64,000 nt of DNA from Heterostelium multicystogenum (lineage: Eukaryota; Evosea; Eumycetozoa; Acytosteliales; Acytosteliaceae): assembly GCA_003667245.1 (NCBI GenBank), contig RCNN01000042.1, positions 1-64,000 on the forward strand, in the 5' to 3' direction. Positions within the stretch are counted from its first letter, which is position 1, and every line of letters begins with the position of its first letter. Positions 46,221 to 60,103 of the stretch are shown piece by piece. The notes below the pieces were generated by a model. That model had not been told where the DNA came from. It made no database searches and saw only the letters and a list, made by a program, of their open reading frames with translations. A program made the translations under genes and the position numbers.

Positions 46221-49200
46221 ATGGCTAAAATACTTATTTTAGTTTCATTATTTTGTTTAATAGCTGTCAGCACAGGTAAATATTATTACTATTAACAAAT
46301 CCATTAAATATTCAGAAATCAAACTAATAATAAATTTTTATTTAATTGTAGCATCCCATTTCCGTTTTGGTAGTATTTCATGGAGTCCTGCTTCATCTAC
46401 CAATTACAATACTATTAATTTTAATATCAAACTTGGTTATAAGAAAACCTATGCTTCCTTCTACAATGTTACTATTGGTGAAAATGTAAAGGGAGGATCC
46501 AGAGCCAGTCAATATGATTACTCAGGAAGCGATTTGGGTATGATTACTTTTGGTTACAACAATCAAAGGGTCACCCCATTTTGTTTGGTAAACTCTGTTA
46601 ACGACATCGATAATTGGTTCACCTGTACAATGACCGCCCAATTTAAGTATCCAGAAACCTCAGGAAAATACACTGTTATTTTCAGTGGTTCTGCTCGTTT
46701 GTCTTCTTTGATCAACAATGCCAATCAAAATTACCAATGCCAAACTACTGTTACAATTGCTGCTCCACCAGGAATTACCTATGAGTCACCCGTATCTGGT
46801 GTTCTTCCAATCATTACAGTCATCAAGGGTGTCAAAAAATATTTTCCAAATCGTTGCATCCAATCCTCTAGCTGCTCTTGATAAGAACTTGACTTTCTCA
46901 TTGGCCACTGGCCAAATGATGGGAGGAAATTCACTTACTCAACCAACCGGACTTACTGTTTCCTCCAGTGGTTTGGTAACTTTCTCACCATCCCAATTTG
47001 GTCTTTACACTACTCAAATTATTATCAGTGATGGTATTGATTATGTAGTTACCGATTTCATTTTGAACTCCATTAGTAAGCCATCCAATCCACCCTATTT
47101 CTACGGTCTCACCCCAAGTGACAATCAAATTCTTAGAGTCAACGTAAATGAAACATTAAACTGGTCATACCAAGCCCAATCTGACACACCAACCCTGAGT
47201 GTTACTATCATCTCTGCCAACGTTCCAAAGGGTGTTATTTGTGGTCCACAGAATAATCCAAATCCAGCACAAATCGATTGTCAATGGACTCCTACCTTGG
47301 AAAGTGTTGGTTCATACGTAGTTTCCCTTGGTCTTTATGACTCTGCAGGTGTTTCAATTCAAGGTCAACGTTCTTTCATCTTGACAGTTCGTAAGTAATC
47401 ATATATACATCCTATTTTTATTCTTATATTAAACATTGTTTTTAATTATAATAGAACAACCACAGTGTGGTAATGGTATTCCAATTCCGGGATGTACTGG
47501 TACCGAATGTTGTAAGTGCTCCAATGGTTTCGACCCAGCCTCCAATTGTTTCGAATGCTTACCAGGATATTGGGGCCCAGAGTGTAAAGAAAACCCACCA
47601 TGCAAGAACGGTACTGTCAGTGATGGAACCACCGGAAATGGTGCTTGCATCTGTTTCAATGGTTTCACCGGACCAGCTTGTGATGTCCCTCTCTCACTCT
47701 ACTGCAATCCTTCCGATAAGACTGGTGTAATCAGCGCAGACATCGTTCCAGGTTACTTGAATCCACAAAACATGATTGTTTACGTCTCTAACACTGATTC
47801 TGCCTATACTCTCCCAATCAACTTAACATTACCAAATCCATTGCCATCCATGGATGTCTACTTACTCATTGATGCTGCTCCAACCAACCTTGCTGTTCAA
47901 AATGACTACAAGAACTTCATTTCAACATTCGTCAACACTATTCAATCCTATTCTGATAATGTCCGTCTTGGTTTTGGTACTTTCTCAGATGCCCTCTCCG
48001 GTTATGTTTTCCAAAACAAGTTGGTTATTGGATCCACCATCACTATTGATATTCAAAATCTTCCATACGTTATCTCACCCACTTCAACTGGAAATGGTTT
48101 GGCTGCTCTCCAAAAGGCTGCAGAGACCTCTGTTGGTTGGCGTTCTGCTTCCTATCGTTCCGTGATTGTCATTACTGACTCTGATATTGCTGCTCCAAGT
48201 GCTGCTCTCAGTGATGATGTTACCAATTCTTTGATCAAGAACAACATTTTCCCAGTCGTTTTAGGTGTCAACAATGCCAAGCTTGACAATTGGAATGCCT
48301 TCCTTACCAAAAACCAATTTGGTAAATCAAGTGTTTCCAAGACCACCGGTTCTAACGAGTGGGCACTCACTGGTAGCAATTTGATTACCAATTCCATCAC
48401 AGAAATTGCACCATTCGCAAATATTAATCCAGAAAAATTCATTATTAACACTTTACCAAAGCAAACCATCACACTCCCCTCCATCTTCAAGGTTGGATTC
48501 CAAGTTCAGATGCCCAATCCACAAGCTTCTGGAAACCAAGGATCTGCCCAAATTACTGTTCCAGGATTTTGGTGATACCAATATTATTTTCAAATTCAAT
48601 CATGCACCAACAGCAGCCCAAGGTGTTGTTACTGCACTCAGAAACAAAGAAACACCATTTACTTTCCTTGTCAATGATCCAGATGCTAATCAGTTGGATA
48701 TTAAATTCCTCACCACCCCATCGAGCACCATTGCCAACATCACAGCAAATGGAGTAACTGTAAAGCCTGGTAACTCCTTCCCATCTAATTCTAAATTTGT
48801 TTTGGTGCCAGCCAAGAACGCAATGGGTTCAACTTCCTTCAACTACGAGGTTACTGATCGTTGTTTGACCGCATCCTCCAACGTAAGCATCAAAGTAATT
48901 GATGATGGTGCTGGTACTCCACCAAATGCATTCCCAACCAATGTCTCTACCATTCAAAATACTCCAGTCAACTTCCAGTTCAACTTTACTGATGACAACA
49001 AGCCTGTATCAAAGTGTGTCATTAACTTGATTACTCTTCCAAAGTATGGTACAATTGTTGATCAAAATGGAAAGCCAGTCGCTCTCAACACTGATATCGA
49101 AGTCGGAACCTTCTCATACACACCAAATCAAGACAAGTCTGATGCCGATACCAATGATGGAAAGGGTCCATTAGATACCATCTACTTCACTATTACAAAC

Positions 49201-50646
49201 GACAAGGGATACTCCTCATCATCTGCCATTGCTACATTCTATGTATCGCCTCGTAACCCACCCATTTACACCGGTCAATTGGAGTTCAGTACACTCGAAA
49301 ATACACCACTCACCTTCTTGTTGTACGGAAAGCCACCAGCTGGAAAGACATTCTTTAGATACGCTTTCGATGAATTCAAGGGTGTTGGTAACCTGAGTTA
49401 TTTACAATGCGCTGAGGCACCACACTGCTACTTGCAATTCACCCCACCATTCCAAACTCTTGATCTTACCTCTTCCGCCCAACTGGTTTACCATCCACCT
49501 AAAGATGTTTGGGGTGACAAGATCTTCAATGTCACATTACATTTGGAATCTGATGGAGTTACATCCGAATATGTCAACATTTCCATTACAGTTATTCATG
49601 TTCCCAAACCACCAAAGATTGTTTTGGAGACTCTTCAAATCGTTGGAAGTGAAGAAACAACTCAACTTAAATCAACCTTCTCAATAGTTTTGAATCAATC
49701 TGCTATAGTCTCATGGTCATCGTATGATTTGGACACTGACAACAGTACAATCAACTGTGTTATTCAAACACTCCCACGTCGTGGTGTTCTTTATCACTAC
49801 AATGAAACTGCTGACAACAAGCTTGGTAAACCAATGACTCTTCTTGAGAACATCGGAAAGCCTGTCAATGGAGTATGGAAGGCTGTATACGTTCCAGTAC
49901 CAGGAACATCAGGATCTGGTTATGCTAAATTTGCCTTCAACACATTCAGCACCCTTCTATTGACTTCCCCAACCGAATCATTGATCGTTAATGTCAATCC
50001 AATCTACACACCACCAAAAATCACTGTTGGACAATACAACTGGACCTCAATGAAGGATCAAACATTAATCATTACAAATGTATCTTTTGTCAGTGTTGAT
50101 GCCACCTACCAAAACATGACATTGCTCCTCAATGTTACCAATCAAGATTCGGAACCAGCCACCGAAACATCAATTAATCTCTTTGGACTTTCACCAGGAT
50201 ACTGTGTTTCTGAGGCACCAGGTACTTTGTTGTGCCGTGCAAGCAAGGGTCTCTTGAACAACTTCCTCTCCCAAATCAGTATCGTCTCAACTTCAGCAGG
50301 AAATTTCAATCTCTATATTTGGGTTGAAAATACTCACCTCAAATCAGTTCCAGGTCTTACCTCTGAAATTTTGACAGACAGTGACAATCTATCAATTTCT
50401 ATCTCATTGGCAGGTGTCAAGGACAAAAATAACACCACAGTCCTCTCAGCAGCCATTGCCGCCTCTGTTGCCGCAGCAGCATTAATTTCCGCAGCAGTCT
50501 GGAGATTAGTCAAACGTGCCGCTCCACCAACCGATGCCTTCTTTGGTGACTCTCCATTCTCCGAAGGTGGTATTTCATCCAATCCACTCTACCAAGAATC
50601 TGCCAATGCAGGTGTAAACCCATTGTACGACGCTTCAACTAATTAA
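46221..50646 (+). CDS. SIB-type integrin-beta-like adhesion protein, copy 1
   Basis: Three exons: 46221-46275, 46352-47390 and 47455-50646, ~1,427 residues. A signal peptide (MAKILILVSLFCLIAVSTA) precedes a long extracellular part: SHFRFGSISW, an Ig/cadherin-like region, a Cys-rich EGF-like segment (QCGNGIPIPGCTG...CCKCSNG), a von Willebrand A domain (SMDVYLLIDAAPTN) and further beta domains. One Ala-rich membrane segment (VLSAAIAASVAAAALISAAV) is followed by a short tail with two NPLY motifs (SSNPLYQES, GVNPLY). Dictyostelium SIB proteins mediate adhesion to particles and substrate and bind talin through such motifs. Two one-base breaks occur at homopolymers, near 46833 (A run) and 48568 (T run). 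A related gene follows in tandem. Confidence 0.92.
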
Positions 50647-52537
50647 ACGATTCTTCAATTTTAAAAAAAGAAAAACCAACACATAATAATAAAAATAATA
50701 ATAATGACCGTTTACCAACAAATTTCAGCTATATCGAAATAAATCTGTACTTTTTTTATCACACTAAATTAACATATTTTGCTACAAATAATTATTTATC
50801 TATAGATGTAAATATAAAAACAACAATTATTATTATTATTTAAAACGAATAACTTGTTATAATAGATATTTTCCATTGATTATCGTAAATAATTGAATTT
50901 GGGAAAAAGTCATTTAATAAAAGAAAGTTCCGATGTGCCAATTACAATTGTTCCTGTTTATATTATTATAATAAAATTTGTGGGTGGGGTAATCAATTGA
51001 TATAACCCGTTGAAAGTTTGATTGATGATGTGTCCATTGTTAAAACCCATTGCAATTGGCAACCAAGGGATCCCCAATAAATTTAATGAAAAAACAACAA
51101 AATTTTTATGTGCAATTTTCACATAATAAATTTGTTGATAGGTTAATGGGAACAATCCCCTATAAATTTTGGAGATAGAGAATGTCGGAGTTACATACCA
51201 ACAGTGGATGGAGAGAGTTGTGGCTTTTCAAATTTAATAGTGTAATTACATCGTGAAAACGATTTTGTAAATTGTGGTTGTAATTTACTTATATGAAATT
51301 CTGATTACGATTTGTGTATGTTATCAAAATGGGTTTAAGACTTTGATAAACAAAGTTGGAGATAGACTCTGAGTATTCTTGAAACACATAAAATACACAG
51401 AAATCTCAGATCCCCATACAATTAACATTTTAAGATAAAAACAAAAAAAAAAAAAAAGACAACAAACGGCAAATGTGATGATAATTTTGATCTAACGATG
51501 TTTGACACGGAGGCAATGTATGTGATTGTGACAAAACACCACAAAAAAAGATGACCAACAATTCCTCAAAATTTCGTTTTGTGTGTACTGGCAAAACTAG
51601 TGAATAATCACAAAAAAAAACCAAAAAATTTGATGATAAAAAAACCTGCCTGTATGGAATGTATAGTGTGTTTTATTGTTCCAAAATATCTGATTTCGAA
51701 AATCCAACCCTTTTTCAAATGTAAAAATAACTTTTGAAAGAAAATAGGAGTGCAAAAAGGAGAGCGATCATCCCCAAAATATGATGATTTTACAACATTG
51801 TTAATGTTGATTTAGAACAAAAGGAAGTTGCCTTTTGATCGAATTTGGGGTGGTTAATTCGCACTGACCCTACACAATGTCCTGTATTAACTCCAGAACA
51901 CAGACTAATCAGGCAAAAACAATTTCTTATTTTTAAATGTGTAGATATCGCAATTAAAGGCAGCCATCACCGTCAGGTAGCAAAATAACAACAATTTTGT
52001 TGTTGTTTTTGGTTTTTAAATGAAAAGAAAAAGTGATGGCAACAAAATTTTCAGAAAAAAGAAAATAGCAATTATAAAAAGCCACTCCAATCAACCAAAT
52101 ATTATCTCTCTTCTAAATTTGTAAGAGAACAAATCCAGTATTGTTGGTCTTGGAGCCAAACACCAATTTATTTTATTTTATAAAAAATCATAATAATCCC
52201 AATCTCTCCTCCACGCCAGCGCGAGCTTTATCTTTCCTAATTGTTGTTGATTTATTTTCTTTTATTCGTAACATCCACTCACCAGCAACACAATCAAATA
52301 GAAATAGAAAGATAAATAAATAAAAACAATCTTCCTTTTTTATTTTATTTTATCGCTATTTATTTATTTATTTATTATTCCTATAATATTTAATATTACT
52401 ATTTGTATTTATACAATCAATCAATCCTTCTATTTTTATTTATTATAGCCACCTTCTCGATTATTTCTGTAATATAATATTGCTCATAGGCCCATTGGTG
52501 GTTCACAGCCTATTTATTGGATATTAAAAAAGACAAT
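50647..52537. other. Intergenic between the two SIB genes
   Basis: A 1.9-kb A+T-rich gap with long A runs (for example near 51440) and no open frame of coding character. It should hold the promoter of SIB gene 2. I saw no obvious similarity to the region upstream of SIB gene 1. Confidence 0.5.
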
Positions 52538-55500
52538 ATGTCAAAACAATTATTGACCATCGCGGTCATTTTATTCGGATTGGTTGCTCTTACAACAGGT
52601 AAATTTGTTTTTTTTTTAGGATAAATACAGGAATGAAGTTTGAATATTAATATTTAAATAATATTTTCTATTTATAATATTTTAGCATCCCATTTCCGTT
52701 ATGGAACCATTAGTTGGAATGTTTCACCAACATCATACAACACCGTCAATGTGAAGCTTGTACTCGGTTACAGACTTAAGTATTTCACAAACCAAGGTTA
52801 TAAGATCGAAATCGGTAAATGTGTCTACTATAGTGGCTGGTTTGGAGATCAATGCTATGCCGACTCTGACTTGGGACAGGTTAAATTTGGAGATGGAAAG
52901 AAAGATGATGGTCCATACTGTGTTGTAAACGCCATTTTCTCAACCGACAATTGGTTCACTTGTGTCATGTCTTTCACTCACACCTACCCAACTGGAGCTG
53001 GAAGCTACATCTTTGATATGACTGGTAATGCTCGTTTCCAAGATCTCATTAACAATCACGACACTGACTATAGAGTTACCACAAAGATTACTATCAATCC
53101 ACAAATTACCTCAAGCTATCTCTCTCCAGTAGTTGGTTCCTCACCAATTATCACCATCGTACTCAACTCTGAGACCAACTTCCAAATTCTCGCTACCTCA
53201 CCAGTTAACTTGCCACTCACTTACACTTTGGCTACCCCACAACAAATGGGTGGTGATGATCTCGTACACCCAACTGGACTCACTGTTTCATCATCTGGTG
53301 TTGTTACTTTCAAACCAACCCAACTCGGATACTTTACCACTCAAATTATTGTTTCTGATGGTGTCAGTTATGTTGCCAACGATTTCATTATCTATGTAGT
53401 CAATGCAAATCCATTGGCTCCATACTTTGTCTCGCCAACCCCACAACAAGGTGATGTCGTATCTTGTACCATTAACATGCCATGTACCTGGACATACAAA
53501 GCCGATTCCGACAATAGTGCTGTCACTGGTATTACCATTGCCAACTCTGGTGGTCCATCCACATTATCCCAACCAGCTATCAACGTTGCTGGTCCAAAGC
53601 CAAGAACCGTCGTTACCACCTGGACTCCAACTCCTGCTCAAATGGGTAGTTACATTATTTCTCTTAATGCCATTGATTCCCTTGGTGTTATGGCCACTGG
53701 TTCACGTTCATTCATTTTGATTGCCCGTATGTAGTTGAATCAAACACAACAACAAATTATCAATGAATCAATCGTACTAACTTAATTCCAAACTAAAGAA
53801 TCAAGTCAATGCGGTAACGGTGTTCCTGTCCCACCAGACTGTAATCCAAGCACTCCAGGTTGTTGTAAGTGTGATGGTGGTTGGACTGGTAACACATGTA
53901 ACCAATGTGATGAGACCACTCACCACGGACCAGATTGTCTTGAAAACCCTCCCTGTTACAATGGTACCGTTAACGGTGGTGTTACTGGTGACGGAACTTG
54001 TAATTGTTTCCTTGGTTACACCGGACCATATTGTAACGTTTCCTTGGTCCAGGCTTGCAACCCATCTTCTCAATCAGGTGTAACTGATTTCAAGAACTCT
54101 CAAGGTTACGTTACCCCATCAACCATGAATGTCTACATGGCCTCCAACAGTTTCGCACTCCCAATTAGAGTTCAAGCACCAACTAAACTCCCAGCTGTTG
54201 ACACATACGTCCTCATCGATATTGCTGTCAGCGCTGCTATCTCCTCCGATTTCAAACAATTCTCCAAGTCACTCACCGACAACTTTAAGGGTTATACTGA
54301 AAATGTTAGAATGGGTCTTGGTTTGTACTCTGATTTCAAATCCAACTCTTTCAACTTCCAAAACAAGTTGCTTCTTGGTTCAGCCATTGAAGCCGGTATC
54401 AACACTGCTCCATATGTAGTCCCAAGTGTTGCTGGATCACAAAACTCTTTGCTTGCCTTGACTGCTGCTGCTCAATTCCCAGTTGGATGGTCAATTAATG
54501 GATATCGTTCCATTGTAATGTTTGTCGACTCTGATTGTGCTGCTCCAACCGCTCAACAATCGGCTGATCTTCTCGATGCTCTTGTTGCTAACAGCATTTC
54601 ACCAATTATTGTTGGTCTTGGTGGTGCTTCATTACCAAACTGGAACTCAGTTATCTCCAATCTCCAATTTGGATCAGTTATCATTTCTGCTTCCGCTGGT
54701 GCCGATTGGACCTCCAAGGCCCTCTCTGGTTTCGCCACTGCCACCACCAAGATTGCACCAAAAATCTTGCCAACAACTAACAAGCTCGGTTTTGTCACTG
54801 CTGCACCAACTGCCTTTGTCGCTACTTTGGGTTCTCCTATTGAGGTCAACAGTGTAGTTTTGAACATGCCAAATCCAGTTCCAACTGCCATCGCTGATAC
54901 CATCACAGTTTCTATCCCAGGTTATGGTTCAACTACTGCCACCGTCAGATTCAACCACAAGCCAACAGCCTACAGTCTTACTATTGCTGCCAAGGAAGGT
55001 GGTAAAGTCAACTTCACACTCAATGGTGCTGATATGGACCAAAACTCACTCCAATTCAAGATTACCCAATTACCAGGCAGTGGTGTTCTCTCGACTACAG
55101 CCAATGGACCATCTATTAGCACTGGTACTTTGTACCCATTGACCCAAATTTTGTTCTTCACCCCATCAACTTCTCAAGGAACTTCAACTACATTCCAATA
55201 TGTTGTTAATGATGGTTGCGCTGATTCACTCCCAGGTACCTACACAATCAACGTAATTCAAGGTGACGGTAAACCACCAGTTGCCTCGCTAACCAATGTC
55301 ACCACCGATGAAAATGTCTCCAAGACATTCACATTCGTTACTTCAGATCCAATGGGATTGGATGTTTCAATTATTCTCGGTAGTCTCCCAGTCAACGGTC
55401 ACTTTACTTTTACAAACGGAACCAAGATCACATCCCTCAACAGCCGTGTTCCAACAACCCTCGTCTACGTTCCAAACAAAGATTTCTCTGATGAAGATAT

Positions 55501-57047
55501 GTCAATTGGTTATGGTCCATCCGATGTTATCCTCTTCACTGCCATCAACACAATGAATCTTCCATCTGCATCTGCTGTTGCCAACTTCTACATTAACCCA
55601 AGAAATCCACCAATCTACACTGGTCTCCTTGGTTTTACCACTCTTGAGAACACTCCATTGACTTTCGAATTGAGTTCTACCATCCCATCCGATGCTTCAT
55701 CTGTTACTCTCAAAATTGGAAGCACCGAAGGTGTTGGTAAGCTTTCCTGGTGGGGATGTGCTGAAGTTACCTGTCTTCATGATGTAGTAGTTCCATTTAC
55801 CAGTCCAGCAAGTACCTCTGGTAAGATCCAATTCACATACACACCACCAGTCGACACCTATGGTGCATACTTGATGAAGATGTACATTACTTTTACCTCT
55901 TCAAAACAACGTTGGTTCAGAGCAAGTTATGGTCTACATTAATGTTACCCACGTTCAGAAGCCACCAGTCATTGAATTGGTTGACTACTTCATTTTCCCA
56001 TTCGGAACCGATCCTGTTAAGCCAACCGTTGCCGGTAACCCACTCGACAATAATGTTGACTTCTGGATGAACAACTACTTGCTCATTAGATGGAGAGCTT
56101 ACTCATTGGATGCTCCAAACAACACTATTTCCTCAACATTGGACTCCAAGACTGGTCGTGGTGTCCTCGTTGAGTATGATGAGTCAAAGAACACTTTAAT
56201 GGATGATATTATCGATAACGGTGGTATCATCGGTTATCCAGGAAACGATGGAACGTTCAAGGCATTCTATCTCCCACTTCCAAATGTATCTGGTATTGCC
56301 ATTTGCAAGGTTACTTTCCATGCTACTGATGAAAACGGTTTATACTCATCCTCCAAGTCCATTACTTTCAACATCCAGAGAAGATACATTCCACCCATTA
56401 TCCACGTTCAAAAGTACAACTGGACTGCTGTCACCAAGCAAAATCTTGTTGTTACCAACGTAACTTTCGAGAGTGAGGAAGCTATGGGTAGTGCCTCCAA
56501 CTACTACACTCCAAAGAATGTAACTTTGATTGTTGCTGCCTTGGACCAAGATCGTCAACCAATCCCATCTGCCAACGTATCCCTCTTTGGTTCCAATGCT
56601 GCTTACTGTGTAAATAACGCCAGTTCCGTTTTGATTTGCAAGGGTACTGTTGAAACTCTCAACAACTTCTTGTCACAAATCAATATTTACAACAGCAAGT
56701 CTGGAGGATACACTCTCAACGTCTTTGTCGAGAACAGTTTCCTCAAGGGTATCAAATACTTGACTGCCCAAAACATCTCTGACTCTGAGGATCTTTCCAT
56801 TGTTGTCCAATCCGCTGGTGGTAACACTGGAAACAACAAGACCGTTCTTTCTGCTGCTATTGCCGCTGCCGTAGTTGCCGCTGCCATCATCGCACTTGGT
56901 ATCTGGAGATTAGTCAAACGTGCTGCTCCACCAACCGACGCCTTCTTTGGTGACTCTCCATTCTCTGATGGTGCCATCTCATCCAATCCACTCTACCAAG
57001 AGTCAGCTAACAGTGGTGTCAACCCATTGTATGAGAACCAAGCTTAA
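52538..57047 (+). CDS. SIB-type integrin-beta-like adhesion protein, copy 2
   Basis: Three exons: 52538-52598, 52686-53726 and 53799-57047, ~1,449 residues. Intron positions and phases are the same as in copy 1. Signal peptide MSKQLLTIAVILFGLVALTT, then ASHFRYGTISWN, Cys-rich segment (SSQCGNGVPVPPDCNPS, CCKCDGGWTG), von Willebrand A domain (VDTYVLIDIAVSAA), beta domains, membrane segment (VLSAAIAAAVVAAAIIALGIW) and tail RLVKRAAPPTDAFFGDSPFS with two NPLY motifs. Expected role: surface adhesion, with talin binding by the tail. The extracellular part has diverged clearly from copy 1, while the tail is almost unchanged. One base appears extra near 55911 (CGTTGG where CGTGG would continue GSEQVMVYINV). 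Confidence 0.92.
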
Positions 57048-57329
57048 ACGATCAATAATATTTATTAATAATAATAATACACATATATATTTATATTTTC
57101 AAAACATATACATATTTATTTACAAATTTCCAATAATAATAATAACTACAACAACAAACAACCAATCCGATGACCTAATAATACTAATAATAGTAGTAAT
57201 TCATTCAAATGAACTGCACATTTTCTATTGAAAATCCAAACTATGTAACAATTTACGAATATTGAATAAAAATATAATAAAATACAATTTAATTCAAATC
57301 AAATCTTGTATGTTTATTAAGTTATAACT
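57048..57329. other. Short gap, 3' flanks
   Basis: A+T-rich 3' flanks of SIB gene 2 and of the small leftward gene. Nothing recognised. Confidence 0.5.
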
Positions 57330-57594
57330 TTAATATTTTGGAATGAATGATTTAATATATCTGTTTTCCCATTCAACCATATTATTTATAATACTGTTAT
57401 AACACAGTTTCAATATTTCATTGTTATCAATATTGTTAATCGGATTTGATACCTTTTTAATATTCAATATAGATGTTTCTTTTTTAAAACAATCATGAGC
57501 CAAATAATAGATGGATGATTATTATTATTAATTGATATCCAATCATCCTTATTGTTATCAGTGCATCTACTTGACTTGTTTGTTCACTTTCCAT
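57330..57594 (-). CDS. Small protein (~88 residues), unknown
   Basis: From ATG 57594 the reverse strand reads MESEQTSQVDALIT, then (after an indel near 57545) DDWISINNNNHPS, then (after another near 57500) YYLAHDCFKKETSILNIKKV and LKLCYNSIINNMVEWENRYI, ending KSFIPKY at 57330-57332. Each piece has normal amino-acid use, unlike the surrounding sequence, so a single-exon gene with two assembly indels is likely. I do not recognise the family. Two Cys lie about 40 residues apart. It is divergent from NELF-C/D, sharing a 160-base promoter region. Confidence 0.5.
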
Positions 57595-57752
57595 TTTGGT
57601 TAATTAAAAGTCATGTGACAGTTTGATTTTTCTATTTTTTTAAAAATTTAGCTGTTACAAAATTTAAATTTTACAATCTATGACAATTTCATGTAAAGAT
57701 AATTGGTTTTGTTTGTTGTTATAGGTTATTTTGTATTACACATTAATCAGAG

Positions 57753-60049
57753 ATGTCTTCTCCTGAGCATTATCAATATCACAGTCAGTCATCACCAACC
57801 TCTTCACCAGCATTATCGCCTTTGTCACCTCATTCAACTTCATCATCATCAGCTGCATTAAAGAAACAGCCAGCAGTGACACTCGATCCAAATACACCTG
57901 AAGGAATTAAACAACGATGTGAAGCTAGTTTACAGTTACAAGACTCTATCATGTCTATAGATGTTGCGCAGACAATGAAGGACTATATCACTAATGGTGG
58001 ATCACCACCTGTATGTAAGCAAACTACAGCGCACACTTGATGTATTCATTGCTGCTGCTGCTGATTTGACCATCATGCTGATTATTAATTCTATGAATTA
58101 ATCTATAAAGGATGTAATTAGATTGTTAAGCGAGAACTATAGAGGATATGCACAAATGTGTAATCTACTTTGCGATTGGCTATCCGTTACCGGAATGAGT
58201 AAAGAGGCAATTCAATCTACATTCAAAGCACACCTCAAAGATATCATATTAGAAAAGTTTGATCCAAAGAAAGCAGATACTATATTTTCATCTGTAACTA
58301 TCATTGATGACTAGTAGATATGTATTTTTATATTAATTTGTTGCTTGTTTTCTCTCTAGTCTCCTCCACAATGGTTGGACGAAATGATTACTGATCCCGA
58401 CTGGAGATCACTGATATACCAACTGTCAGAGATACATAAGAATTGTTTAATGTTAAACTTTGCTATTCAAGTATATATATAATATATAATTAGTGCGAAG
58501 TTGGTTAGATCATTTACTAATCTACTCTTAGAAAATCTCCGACGCAGGATATCAAAATGAAATAGCTTCTCTTAGTACAGCATCCACCTATTTTAGTGTA
58601 TTCAATAAGGTTTTGGTTGATTCGCTTATGCAATTAATAAAGTTGGATGAAATAGAGCTACAAGAATCAATTTCAGAATTTAAAGTATGTACCAGAGTGA
58701 TGAATCTATGGGTGGCACAATGAAACACTAATTCTGTCAATCAATACTCTAGAAAACATGTTGTAATAGTCAACATACCTATTTATATGCACAGGCATTG
58801 ATACATAATCTTTCGCAGACATATCCAAATCTAAAGAGAATCTCGCAGGAACTGGAGTTGGAGGTATTCGATAAAAGTAAAGTTGCTCGAAAGATTTCTT
58901 TGATGATGTCAAATATTTCATCATATCCAGCAATCAATGAAAGTATCACATCTATTTTGTCAAGTAACACTGCATCAACTGGTGATATTATAAAGGTAAT
59001 CACTCTGATACTCGATCATTCTCATTTCAATATTATTAGTAGTATTCTAATTTCAATAATTAAATAGTTATATAATGAATATAGTAAGCCTAATGTACCA
59101 CCAGTTGAATTCCTAAGAATACCAGCACTTCTAGAGTTACTGTTGAACGACCTATTCAATCCAACAAAGAATCTACAGCAGAATAAATCAAAATGGATCT
59201 ATATAGTAGCGTTTTGTGTTAGTGTACCAAGTGGAACAACTTCACTCGACAGTATTAGAGAGGATCTAAATGAAACAACTAATGCAATAGACAAAGTACA
59301 ATCGATTTGCCATGCAAATCCGCTGGGTTCAGAGCTACAAAATGTCGTTCCAATATTAAAAGAATATTTAGAGTATGTATAAATTCCTCCATCTTTTTGA
59401 TTACATTTATATTAATAGCCCAATTCTATTAAAGACTCCCGGTGATCTCAATGGGTATACTACAATGGATTCAGTCTAATCTTATGAACAAAAGCAATAT
59501 TTCAAGTTATAATGCTTTATGTACACCGGTTTACTTGGAATTTTTAAGAGAAGTAAGTTTAATTTGGAAAGATTTACATTCCTTTACCTAAAACCTATAT
59601 TAATCATTTCTATTAGATATGCTTAAAATATCCTTTGCACAGACAAGTTATTTTACGTATTTTAGTTAACTTTTTCGAATTGGAAACAGATATGGATGCA
59701 TTGACAACTGTATGTAAAATTATATATTTAAATATATCAAGACTGCATCATTCTAATATTATGCTTTAAAGCTTGAGCTGAGAAAAACTATTATAGATAA
59801 TATTGTATTTATATTTTGTTGTGGTTATGTCATACCTGTGCTAAATGTAATAAGAGACTGGGCACCAAAAATCGATCCATCACTTGTAGGTATTTTATAA
59901 ATCAAGTTATTGATATAATAGAACCACCCTATTCAAAATCGTTCATAAAATCGATGACAGATATCATTGAAATTGTAAATCCACATCTGTCAGATAACAA
60001 AGAAAATGTACAAACATTCCTGGATCAATGTAAAAATATCCATTCATAA
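57753..60049 (+). CDS. nelfcd: Negative elongation factor C/D (NELF-C/D, TH1)
   Basis: Nine short-intron exons: 57753-58010, 58111-58293, 58360-58470, 58532-58684, 58753-58995, 59068-59372, 59435-59552, 59617-59709 and 59772-60049. A Ser/Pro-rich head precedes the TH1 body: LSENYRGYAQMCNLLCDWLS, PPQWLDEMITDPDWRSLIY, YAQALIHNLSQTYPNLKRIS, RIPALLELLLNDLFNPTKNL, ELPVISMGILQWIQSN and, in the last exon, VIPVLNVIRDWAPKIDPSL and YFINQVIDIIEPPYSKSFI. NELF pauses RNA polymerase II just after initiation, together with DSIF; C/D is its central subunit. All junctions splice in phase. One base seems to be missing near 59888 (CTTGTAGGTATT), before RYFINQ. Confidence 0.9.
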
Positions 60050-60103
60050 TAAATTGCATATTTCGTTTACAAAATCAATTTTATTTTTATTAAATAAATA
60101 GTA

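Noticed and set aside
52141..52323. 60-codon + strand frame upstream of SIB gene 2
   Set aside because: A+T-driven composition and no homology; probably leader or promoter DNA.
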